From Marsupella aquatica (taxonomy: Eukaryota > Marchantiophyta): 64,000 bases of DNA. Each line of letters opens with the position of its first letter. The first letter of the stretch is position 1. Under the pieces are notes generated by a model, which was not told the origin of the DNA, made no database searches, and saw only the letters and a list, made by a program, of their open reading frames with translations. Made by a program: the position numbers and the translations under genes. Positions 50,461 through 62,200 of this stretch are shown here, in pieces. The stretch spans positions 6,262,001 through 6,326,000 of the forward strand of contig OZ316891.1 in assembly GCA_973895155.1 (NCBI GenBank). Reading direction: 5' to 3'.

Positions 50461-51135
50461 GCTATATGGTGAATCCAACTCTCATGTTTTGTCTTATTCA
50501 TATTTGTGTATCATGAATTTTTATTTGAATGTACCTTAACAAGGGGCATCCTTTGTATCACATAGACTTTTAATTCATTTTTGGACCCCTTTAAATTTTT
50601 GGTATTCTATAGTGTTTTGAATTTATTTTGGCAGCCCCCTTAAATTTGCAAACTTTGTTAAGTACTAGAGAGAAACTAAGGGCTTCATTTTCTACAGCTT
50701 TTAAGTATACTCATGAGTGAGAGGAATGATTCTAAGAAATGTCAGCACATCCTGTCTTAAAGTCCCCTTGTGGCTTTCTTTCCTAAGTTTATGGTTTTTA
50801 TTGAATAAGAGTCATTAATAAGACACACTGAAATACGTGCACAACTCGTAGGATCTTTCATCTTTGTGTAATGAAATTGTACTTTCCATTGGTCACTATG
50901 TGCTTTTATTGCATATGTTTTATTTATATTATTTGATTTCATTGTGCACAACTCTTAGCAACTTTGTGTAATAAAATTATACTTTCCATTGGTCACTATG
51001 TGCTTTTATTGCATGTACTTTATTTATATTATTTGATTTCATTCACATTTAATATGTATTCTAGTCTTACTCTTTAATTTTGTCCACTTAATATCACTAC
51101 AAGACAAAAAGTAAAGCATGTTCCAGGATGAGCAT
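50461..51135. repeat. dispersed repeat family 2, copy 2
   Basis: Counterpart of 44541-45092, longer because of an internal tandem duplication (50837-51043). The right edge carries the same CACTACAAGACAAA and GCATGTTCCAGGATG words. No ORF of interest. Confidence 0.7.
50837..51043. repeat. 100-107-bp tandem duplication inside dispersed repeat
   Basis: Units start at 50837 and 50944 (GTGCACAACTC) and share ACTTTCCATTGGTCACTATG exactly 100 bp apart, then TTTATTTATATTATTTGATT. Identity is very high, so the duplication is younger than the divergence between the two family members. Confidence 0.9.
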
Positions 51136-53885
51136 GCTATATTTGGTCAAATACATACAGTAGTAGCCGTGGTTCTTTCAATGGTGGAAAAACACTAAAT
51201 TTTCCAAGACAATGAGATGTCGTTGCCATTTTTGGGGATAGTTTGTTTGTCTTCCACTAGCGAATTTTCCATCTAGCTAGCACCCATTAGCCAGAATTTG
51301 GCAGTTATCCTTCAAATCTAGGAATTCTAATGATCAGAAATTAATTTAGGAAAATGACTACACCTCTTTAAGAAATAAGAAGTCTTCACTTTGCTAAAAT
51401 TGGATAGATTTATTATCTGACACTGGCAGAAATCTGACAAATTATCCTTAAATCTAGCTACATGTGATGATCAGACATTAATCTAGAAAGTTAAACAAAT
51501 AATACTCCTGACATCTTTTCCCTCACACAAGGTGACATTTGCAAGTGTTGTTGAGAGAAAACAGCCTTGAATTAATCTTCATAGTAGGCTCTAGTCACGT
51601 CGACAGGAACATACAGACGGTAGGTTTTCTCTGGAAGCTATGTATTGGTCGGTTGGTTTGAATGCACGTGGCCCCATTCAGTTGATTGGACCTCTCAGCC
51701 TGTTATCTGGTAGGTCCCAGAATAATGGCAAAACCTTCTGGAAATATTTTTTTAAAACCGTGTTTTGACCGAATTCATTTGTATAGAGCAGGGCCTGCTC
51801 TGCACTTGTACCCTTGTTGGTAACCACATATCAAAATGTGCTAAAATGTGGTGTACATGGTAAGCATTAGTAAGTAAACCACCCCAAACATGTGGCAAGA
51901 CAGAGTAGTGCACGTGTTTAGTATCTTAAGAATATTAATTATGGTACTATGGTAATCTAGATCCACCAGATTTTTCTTTGGAGACAATGGTGCTTTAAGC
52001 AAGCTATCACTTGTAAAAACACACAACACAGGGTAAAGGCACTTTGCATTATGAATGGACCCAAGTGTATTTGACAGTTTGAAAGAAAACTCCCAAGAGA
52101 TACCCAAGTGAATTGTGACAGTTTGAGAGAAAACTCCCAAGAAACAGCCTGGAGAGAGTAGACACAGAGAAACGTGGATGCAATTGAAAATGAACTTGCC
52201 AGAAGTACAATTCACCTTTGAGGGAGACATTACAATCAATGTGGATCCAAAATTCTTTTGTCTAGAATTAGACAGAACTTTCTCTAGTTGCAGCGATCAA
52301 GTAGTGGAAGAGTTAGTAATGGATCATTGGATATTACGCTACACTTGTCAATAAAGGACAGAGGCAAATCCTTGATAATAACTGACATTGCACATTTATA
52401 TATTTGTTGTCTACTGTAGTTTCTGGCTTCTGCACTTACATATCGTGCTCAAAACCTAAATTCACAAGGAAAAGTTTTGCCACGAAACTCGACTACCTGC
52501 ACTAATCCATTGAATGTATTTATAGATGTTGGACATGGTGGACTGTAGTAACTTGGCCTCCTACATTCCTGGCTACAATTGATGATAGCAAACCATCTTG
52601 ATAGGTGTGCACTCTTTTTATTCCTTCCCGTCTCCTGAGAGCTTCTATAATGAAAATAGGTACACCAAATGGAGATTCGGTCTGTACAATAGATTCCAAG
52701 TTCGCTACAAGTATGAATTGAAAGAAATACTACTAACTAGAATTTTAGCACTCATTTCGTTCGTTCACATCTTCTGAAAGCTGGAACATTCATTTAGCCA
52801 GCAAACCAGCAGTTCCAGTAAATAAAACGAGATTCAATCTGTAAATACGTTCGTCAGTGGCGCGTTTGCCTTGAAGAGAGCACTTCCCAGAAATGCAAGA
52901 AAAAGAATTACAACTTTCGTGTCAAACAATAAAATAATAGCGCACACCAAGAATTGCAAGCTTGAAGATTCTCCAATCTTCAGCACAAATTTAGGAAACA
53001 CACTCATCCATGATTGTGTTTATTGCAGGAGATTCGTCTTATCATTGAGAATTTCGATTCGCTCGTCGTTTCGTACGAAGAGCGTTCAAATTTGAAAGTT
53101 ACTTGAGTTATGCAGAGTGTTTGAATCAAAGATATATGAAAGTTGTCTCATGTTACCGCAAGGTTATATACAATGAAGACCTGAAGACCATCGATGTTAC
53201 TTTGTGACCTGGGCAACAAAGTAATCATGGTGCTCGCTTTGTTGTTGCCCCGGGGTTGTTGCAACATGTTATGACAACAAATATCCCGTTATTCCAAGCA
53301 CGTGCAGTGTCCAGCCCACTCTTTCAGGATGAATATTAATTATGAATCTGCTTGCAGGAAAGTAATCCGTGCCTAACCCAGTACCGATCTGGCCCTGGAT
53401 CTGAGAACATGCGTCGAAATTCGTGTTCCTTAAATGGCCTAGCAGCTGCCAGGGCATGGGACTAGCAGGCAGGAAGCTGGACCCCCCTGAGATAGTCTAA
53501 CAGAGAGGTTGAGCCTGCCACAGACCTCGTTTGAATATTCCACGATGTTCATGCTGTAGTACCAGCTATTGTTTTGGTGGCGAATTCGCTAGATTGCATC
53601 TCATTGGTTTTGCCTCAGTTCTCACATAGCCCTAGACCTCATGAGTCACTTAGAACACTTAGACAGCTATAATCTGACAGTTATCGTTAAAATCTAAGGT
53701 AATCTAAACATTCAAAAATTATAATAAAAATATTCTTAGTATCTTTCTCGTTCGCACACGGTTATATTTGTCACTCTGACTTTAAGAACACTGAAATCTA
53801 TGCTGGCAGGTACGAACCTGGAGACCGCTCAATTAGTCTAATATACTAAACTAGAGGTAGCTCCTGCTACAAATCTAGTTTGAAT
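51136..53885. other. spacer with decayed repeat fragments
   Basis: Segments at about 51280-51545 and 53640-53790 resemble internal parts of the hAT MITE family (words such as TTAGCCAGAATTTGGC, TCTGACA and ATCTTTTCCCTCACACA) but lack recognisable ends. No gene was recognised. Confidence 0.45.
51819..51840. repeat. solo terminal repeat of the GGTAAT MITE family
   Basis: GGTAACCACATATCAAAATG plus TG matches one end of the MITEs at 22583 and 50281. No partner end was found within 300 bp, so this is a fragment. Confidence 0.55.
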
Positions 53886-54194
53886 GCGTGTAGTAGTGTT
53901 TTTTTAAGGATTTCACTTGTTCGCCAAGGTGGCGAATGTAAAGTGTGTCAAGGAGAAGATGCTCAAAAGATTCTGTATTCAATTATGTTCTTGATCATCA
54001 AATCTCCCTAGATGTCAGATCTCCCTAGATTTAAGGCGGACTGTTAGATTTTGGCTAAAGGGGCCTGGGATTAAGTGGAACACTGGCTAATGAGACAGCA
54101 AAAAAGTAGCAAATTTTAACCAAAAGTGGCGAAGGATTTTTGGGGAGATGGAATCTAGCTAATTTTGGCCACTAAGAAAAACACTGGCGTGTAG
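53886..54194 (-). mobile_element. hAT-type MITE, copy 2 (inverted), with 8-bp target-site duplication
   Basis: The element spans 53894-54186 (293 bp). Its reverse complement begins CAGTGTTTTTCTTAGTGGCC and aligns with the copy at 49376 along its whole length, including AGCCAGTGTTCCAC, CCCAGGCCCCTTTAGCC and AGGGAGATCTGA. The flanks are an exact duplication, GCGTGTAG at 53886-53893 and 54187-54194. Extra length comes partly from a short internal duplication around AGGGAGAT. The terminus at 53894 has mutated to TAGTG. Confidence 0.88.
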
Positions 54195-54567
54195 CATACC
54201 AGCCTAGTTTTTAGTGGCAAAAATTCAAAATATGACAAAATCTGTCACACTAAAAAGTCTTAGCTACAGTATTTTCGGCAAAAATTGACTCTAGTTGTTT
54301 TCTTCTATTAGCTACAGTAGTTGGCCACTCATGACATTCTAGGAGCAAATTAGAATAAGTTATTTTCATCAGACAAAGAAAACAGAGTTACAACTCGTGT
54401 TTGGGAGCGCATCACAACAAAAGTCCACAGGGAATTTGACCAAGATCCCTGACCAAAAAGCGATTGGCACCAAGCATGTCCCCTTGAATTGTCCTGACCT
54501 AAAATTATCATGATACAACAGTCTTCGAGTACAATTATTACCGTGAAAATTCCTTTAAATTAAATAT

Positions 54568-54630
54568 ATTCTCTGGGCTACTAATGTAAGACACTCTTAA
54601 GTACCATTATTCTCTGGGCTACTAATGTAA
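54568..54630. repeat. 22-bp direct repeat, 41-bp period
   Basis: ATTCTCTGGGCTACTAATGT plus AA occurs at 54568 and 54609 without mismatch. Confidence 0.9.
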
Positions 54631-55923
54631 AATAATAAGTATACCTCACGGTGTCTTGGCAGTGCTGGTACATAACTGTTTTGAAACCTCTTCCCAGGAG
54701 CGACCACTCTAAGAATTGCAACGGATGTTGGAGCCCTTTATTTGCTCTTAAAAATTAGATGACAGACCAGTCTCAATTAAATGGAAAACCTGGGCATGGA
54801 GTGGCTGGTGCAACTCTCAAATTAACATTCAGGTTCTTGGGCATGACAACAAAGAGCTAGAGTATTGTCCAGAGGTAGACAATTATCTCCATACTCTTCG
54901 TTTCCATCCTCATTCATGTGAATAGTCATGTGCTCCTGTCTTGCATTTCGGGTTTAGGGCATCTCTGGCAAGGTTCCCTTCAGCCCTCCCCCTACCAGAA
55001 AGATAAAGCTTAAAAAATCTCAATGTGAGCAGTTCAATTTTTTAGGTCCAAAGGACTGGATCTCCTTACTCCATAATTTCAGGGGCTCTGACTCCAAAAA
55101 GCCAACCAACTTCCTGTTTAGTTCCCACTGAGTTGTTCAGAATTGGGAACCAATGAAAATAATAAGAATAATAATAAATTGGGAAGCAATGAATCAATCT
55201 CCCAATAGTGAAAACGCTACTCATGAGAGGAACGCTCACAGTTAGCGTAAACATTCTTGAAATTTATTTAAAATGACACTGCAATAATGGCATGAAGAAA
55301 ATGAAGCTGTCACTAGAATAATAGGGAATAGCTGATATTTTAGCAGTGCATGACATACTTTGCAACCAAGGGTGGCTTCACAAGAAGTCAAGAGCACTTG
55401 TGAATGTTTTCACCAAAGGTAAATTAAGAGACATTCGTTCCAAACAGAGACTCCATATTTCAGATCAATAAATGAAAATCTCTGGAATGTATGAGCTACA
55501 GTCTGGAAATGTAAAATTCTAGACAGGATAAGTACTCCAATGCAACATTTACTTTGGCTCACTACTTTCCCTGTAGGTTGAAACACACCATTGATGAATG
55601 GACCCCTAGTTTTTCTAAAGCCAATGGCAGCAGTCCTGATAAGGTCCAGATTAATCTTGGCCCTGGGCTTTGTAAAGCCATCTAAACCATTCCTTAACAG
55701 CAAGCTCATATGGTTGAAAAGTATGACAAGCTATTGAGGGGGGCCTTACTGACTGTTACAAAAATACTCACTGGTCACCATTGCATACATTAAGTTAAAT
55801 TGTCTGAGCCAAAATGTGTCAGGTCTGGACAAAATTAATGCAAGATCATAAATAAAAATGGGCCAAGCTGTCCATTCTTCAGACAACCTCAGGAGGTCTA
55901 TGGTACTCGATAAAAATAAAACA

Positions 55924-56170
55924 TGGCCATGTCAGCTAGCCGGGGACCCCACAGCAGTAGCATGAGACTAGGATCAACAATAGTTTTATTATTCGATTGT
56001 GCCTCCAAAAATAGTGAAATGTAAATCTGGCATGTTTCCACATTTGAATGGCTAGGGCCATGTCAGCAAAACAGGGTCCACTGAAGTAGCATGAGACTAG
56101 GACCAACAATAGTTTTATTATTACATTGTGCCCCCAAGTTTATGTAAAGTGAAATTTGAAAGGCCACGAT
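55924..56170. repeat. 129-bp tandem duplication
   Basis: Two units share GGCCATGTCAGC, AGTAGCATGAGACTAGGA and CAACAATAGTTTTATTATT (CATGAGAC at 55961 and 56090). The differences are point changes and small indels. Confidence 0.85.
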
Positions 56171-59100
56171 TGCATCTCTGCCAAAAAAAAGGGTCTCTAT
56201 TGGACCAAAATACACACAGGTCCTGACCACCGAAAGTCGGACGCTGATCGCACTTATTTGACTAGATTTTGACTTACATTATTTCACCATTCCAGCTCGC
56301 TGTTTCGAATGATGATGACTCCAATTAATTATTTCGAAAGCTGCTTTCCCGTCCCCCCTATCCCCCCTATCCTCGTCCCACAAACCGACGCTAGATTCGA
56401 CAATTTTCGATTCTCACAAAATTTGACTCCATGTCTCGTGCCTCGTGCTCCCTTTTCTGTCGTCCGTGTGAGGACATCGAAGGTCCAATTCAAACGCCCA
56501 GAGAGGACTCACTGGTCTGTCGTCAGGTTCGAAGAAAATCTCAAACCAGGCAAGACTGTGAGGTGATGAGAGCGAACTGATATGACTCGCTCGGCATCCC
56601 AATGAACTTTCCCGCCCGCACCAAACGTTCATAGATTAGCACGAGCAAAAAGTTCATGAGGTCAGCTAGAAGGTGCGTAGATTGTCCTGAAAACTCGATC
56701 CCGGCCGTCGAGCAGCGAAATCGGCGGTATGAAAGCATTGGATCAGTTGTGAATTAGAGCGCGAAACTGAAATGCTAGCCTCTACAGTAGGGCTCCAGGG
56801 GATCGGAGGTGGATGAGGGAGGTTAGGGGCCAGACGCAACATTAAATGCTCCTGGGGAGGGGTACAGACAACTCACATCATCCTAGGTCTGAAATCTGAG
56901 CTCCGTAGTCCAAACCATACGATGCCATGCCATGACAGTCGCCTCGATCTTCGGTACTCGTACTCGAGAAGTCACCAGGCAGCCCACCACACGAATGAAG
57001 AGCAAAAGGCACCGTCGTCCGGAGTTGAATTTATTGCTACTGCAAAAACGGCTGCACCAGCAGGAAAATCCATCTGTCAATTGTACAACGAGTGTTCGCT
57101 CTCTCTCTCTCGCCGATCCCTCTGATGAAGACTTGCGACGACGATGATTTGACAATAACTTACTAACGGAATCCATGATAATATCATCTAAGTCTCTTAA
57201 TTTGCTGCTCACGTTTTCCTCGCGTGCGAAATACACGGAACTTTTTTGGCTCAATGTTGGTGCCCAGACCCAACTTTGGTCTCAGTGAGTGTAACTTCAC
57301 TACTTTATTCTTCTAGGGGAATACAACGATAGTAATTTGCCATTCAATTTGATTTCATTCAGAACCCCAGTACTCTCAAAACGCATCCCTTGCTTTGTAT
57401 TGCCAAAGTGCAGGACTGCAGCCTTTCCCGAAATGCAGTCCGAAAATGAAGATCCTTGCTTTGAGGCTGTTAGGCCCAAGTAGACAAACTCCTGAAACTG
57501 AAGAATGTGCAGAATGAGGATGATTGGCGAGCTTTGTATTGCAGCTTTCTCTATAATCCAGCGCCAAAAAGTAAGACGCATGCTTGCAGCCTTTTAGCAT
57601 CAAGAAGCCAGACAAACCCCTGAAACAAGAGTAAATTTTCAACATTTATGATGATTAGCAAGGTTCCGGGCGAGAAAACAAACCAACACCTGAAGTTTGC
57701 AGTACTTGAGGTGTTGCAGGTAGCCGAATAAATCGGTCGGGTTCATTCGAGCCACATTTAAACCCTAGGAATGTTTCTTCGTCCCTCATTAAATTTGCTC
57801 AAAAGCTTTGTTCACGTTGACTTGGATCCCAAGGGTCGACTTTTCTTTCCTGGAATAAAGTTTAGGTCGGACTGTGTTTAAGTTTCGTTGAAGGCTTGGA
57901 AGTTGAAAGCAGTAGAAATTATGAAGAGAATAACCCAAGAGAATACAGCAACAGGTTGGGGTTGGTACCGAAGTCACCCATTCAGGGAACTTCTCAAGTG
58001 GTAGTCTTGCGTCACCGTACCTTAGTTGTGAGAGACACACCTGACAAGCACGCACAGACTGTCAGACATGGTGATTCATCCCCAAAATGAGTCTAGATCA
58101 CAAGCTGATACGGTTTTGCGCTATTTCAGTCTCTCTGCAATCTGCAGACTGATTAACCAGGATGAGCTGAGCAGAGCAGGGCCGTCAGAAGGGTTAGCTT
58201 TCCACAGTGAGGTCTGCACCCGTACTGTGCAACACCTGCTTGATCATTTCGTCGACCTCCTGCCACTCATCATAACAGGCTAACGAACAGCCTAAGCCCT
58301 TCTTGGGAAAACCAAAACAATCGACCGACCCAGCTCCCGCCAAACCTCTTCGTATGAATTCATTCTATATGAAATTATATGCAACAGACTCTGCAACGAA
58401 GGATGGAAACTAGCTGACTGAGCCAATTTGTACCATGCTTTTCTAGCTCGTCCTTACATGGAGCCACGTTCACGACCGATGACGAAGTTGGATCTAACCA
58501 GAAGAAAGTCCGTCTCTAGTTCATTATAGCGTATCCTTGTCGCTCACCGTGAAGCTCTCTCCTGGATCGTTAGTACGTCCAAGAATTTCAACATGTAAAG
58601 ATTAGACAACTGTTTTGGGGAGACCATGGTACGCTTCCCTATCGACTTACAGCCACAGGTCACAGGCTCACAGCACCGAGGACAGACGTACGTCAGCCAT
58701 TTGTCTTGCTCCAGAAGCTAGGCTCCAGCTCTCGTTTTGAGCACGACCTCGAGATGAAATGGTGCAGAAGAGAATGCGTTCAGCTGCTATTCTTCTAGAC
58801 GAGGAAGTGATATTCTCCGTCAATTAATAACTCTACAGTAGAAGCTTAGTCTTCAGAATTGATAAAGTCTTCTAGAGGAAAGGGAAACTTCATAATTGGG
58901 CGATCGAGTCAATTCTATGAAGTTCCGCCGAGATATCGTTCAGTTGCTTGTTCGTGTCCGTTGTGTCCAACGGAAAGTGTACTCTAGAGAGACAATTTCA
59001 AGTTAGCTGCATGGACCTTTCGACACTTATCTGCATAGAACAATGATAGGAAACTACTTATCTCCATCTAGACTAGAAATCCCATATCAGCTGCCAGACG

Positions 59101-59270
59101 ATTGTATGAGATCTTACTTAGCTCTGAGCTATCTGGACGACGCAGACACACAATTCTACAATAACATGGTCTAGCTAGCTGAAAGCTCTAGTTGAGCTGT
59201 GACTTAATCTAGATTTGGCTTCGCCTCTACTACGAAGGACACTGTGGAGAGATTTAATTGACGTTCAATC

Positions 59271-62200
59271 ATGACGGAGGCCGAGACAAGTCCAGGGGAA
59301 ATGCGCCCTTTGCGTGACTACTATCACTACCAAATGTCACCTTCCCCGCTCTCTTCCCCGGTTCCGGATCTGTCTCCGGACCTGAGCAAAGTTGTCAACA
59401 AGGACGACATCCAGCTGGGGAGGTCGATGTCCTGCAACACGGCATTGTCGTCGTGTCCCTCGGTGTTGGCGGCTTCCATCGTCGATGCCATCATCGGCAG
59501 CACTCCGGCGGACTGCTCAGCAACGCTCACATTTCAGAATCTGAGGGTGTCAGTGGAGCTCGGAGGGGTTATGAGGACCGTTCTGGATGGCGTCTCCGGC
59601 TATGCTGAACCCGGCAAATTGCTGGGCATCATTGGCCCTCCTCGATCGGGGACGTCCACTTTGCTCGACACTCTGGCAGGTAAGCACTTCCAGTGAAGCT
59701 TATAGCTCGCTACTTGTTTTTCTCAATTGAGACGAGTCATGAAAGATTTCGATATCAAATAGTCTACAATAGCTCAAACAACAAGATCCCAATCACATTC
59801 AGTGGTTGCTTGCCTGTCTGAGCAGCATATCGCGTGCGATAGATATTGCAGTCCACTGAGATACAGCGTATATGAGAGGATACGAGGGGTTGTTAGTTTC
59901 AATTGCTACCTATCAGATATCCAGTTCTATTTGTCTCGTTGTTCTTTCAACGGAACCCAACAAGAGATCCTGAGCAGATGAGACTTCTCCTTGCATGATA
60001 TTATTTTTTGCATATATACAACCTGGTCTCAAATTCAGCTGCGTTGCTCTCGAAAGTCACTATACCACCGTCTAGACGAATTGGCAATTCCGTTTACATA
60101 CACTGCAAGAGAAGTCTATACTTAAAAGTCGATCATGAAAGTTTGACATTTATTTGCTGGAACGGCAGGAAAGCTCACGAGGAATGCAATCTACGAGGGA
60201 GAAATCCTCATCAACGGGAGACGGCAGCAGCTCACCTATGGGACCGCTGTACGTCCCCTCTAAATTTGAATCATCCTAAAAATTCTGCCGTTACCTTTGA
60301 GCTGCCCATAAATCATCTATTCAGTTGATTCTCTTGGTTTTGCTTTCAGTTACTAAGAAGGAGGTTCCATTTGCTTAACTCAATTTATTTGCAGATAGAA
60401 CGTCGAATTTTAGGCTTTTGGTGTAAGTTCAGAGCTACACATGTTGATTATCCAGACATGTGTGTGGTGGACAGGCACACGTTTCAAATGAAGATGTGCT
60501 AATCGAAACACTCACAGTGCAAGAAACAGTCTACCTGTCTGCTCTTCTACGGCTTCCTGTGAGTATTCCCTACAAAGAGAAGATCATGGTAGCAGAAAGG
60601 ACCATCCAGGATATGGGGCTCTGGGAGTGCGCATCTGTGCGTGTCGGGAGCTCTTTCTACCAAAGTGGGCTTACCTACGGTGAAAAGAGGAGACTCAGCA
60701 TAGCTCTAGAGCTCCTCACTCGACCTCATCTTGTGTACTTGGACGAGCCCCTCACTGGTCTTGACAGGTATGTGCCGATCTGTCGACTGGTAGCTTGGCG
60801 AACTGAATCAAGCTAGCTCTCAGTCATTCAGTTTGATGAATCGAGCTAGCTCCCAGTCATTCAGTTTGATAAATCGCTAAAGGATCCATGCCGCTAGCCA
60901 TATTAGCATACTTTCATTAGCTCTTTGCCAATTAAAATTGAGGTATTAACAGTGCAGGTTCCGTAATTGCGAGGCAGAAACCTCAGATACATTAGCTGAA
61001 CTTGTCAGCTCTACACATTACCTCAAAGACTGTTGTTGTGAACATTTCTCGACGTGTCTTCTTCTCGTTAGCTAGAGTAACGAGTTCTTAAGTTAATTAG
61101 TTCGATCGCTTGCTTCCTTGTGCAGTCCGAGTGCACTCTGCCTCATGGCAAGATTGAAGTGTTTGGCAATGGATTGGGGGAGGACGATCATCGGGACCTT
61201 CCATCACGCGAGTGCTGATTCTTTTGAGCTTATCGACAACCTTTGTTTACTGGTGAGGGGCAGGATGGTCTACTTCGGAGAAGCTTCGTCTGCTGCTGAG
61301 GTTGGTCCACTCACACTGACTCCAGCCTGCGAACCCCACAGCCGAATTTGTCCCATTGAAACCTCTGAAGGAATGAATGCTGGACTTATAGGGTCATTAG
61401 CAATTCATGCGGAAATTAATAGTTTAGCTACAAGAGCCTAAATGTTTTAGCTTAGGACACCGCAGAAACTGTCTAATCGTAAATGTCGTTGAGTGCTGCA
61501 GTGATTGATCGTCCCGTTAACACCAAATTCTGCAGCTTCTGGTACTGTTTCTGTTAACCAAATATCCTCAGCAGGCCTGCGTCTGGAGTCAGTACGCCCA
61601 AACTGAACCATTGAGAAGAAAAGTGTAGCCCGGACGATTACGCCTAAACTGAACCATTGAGAAGAGAAGTGTAGCCCGGACGAGTCTAGAGCAGGACCGA
61701 GAGCACATGTAGACTACTCGTTACGCCTCGTCGATCATGAATCCGCACATATATAGGGGTCTGATATAGCAAGCGAGTCAGACATTCTTCATTGGGGAGT
61801 ATCCGTTAAATCATCTGTCAGATTTTAATATAATACTCATTTCGAATGTACAAGTTCAATCGTGGGAGAAATATTAATGTTATATTTGTGCTTGTGTTGC
61901 AGCACTTTGCAAGGTCAGGGTACTCATGCTTGCCAGGATACAACCTTCCAGAGTACCTCATGCGCACTCTGGACCCTGCATACGACCAAGTGATAGGATC
62001 TGTTTCTTCTACAGCGTCAGCGTTTCTTCTGGTAGGAATCATCTTGGATTTTAAGCTGACGCTTGATTACTGAATCCTTTGTAAAAGGATGTGGAATATA
62101 GTTGAGATGGAGATCGCGTAGACCGCCAATAGAGATTGCTAATTTTTCGGTAAGGTCTCAATCGAAAATTTCGAGACGTACAGTAACGGCTCATTCGATG

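Larger units (their letters stand above)
54195..59270. other. spacer upstream of ABCG gene C
   Basis: No supported gene. Besides the listed repeats, 57300-57655 contains a diverged duplication: the words TTTCAGG(G/A)GTTTGTCT and GAAAG(G)CTGCA plus CAATACAAAGC appear twice on the minus strand. The last 1 kb should carry the gene C promoter; no clear core element was identified. Confidence 0.5.

Noticed and set aside
57300-57645. Overlapping minus-strand ORFs near 57.3-57.6 kb as a gene
   Set aside because: They cover a diverged duplication. TTTCAG sites precede each unit, but no phase-consistent exon chain or known motif was found.
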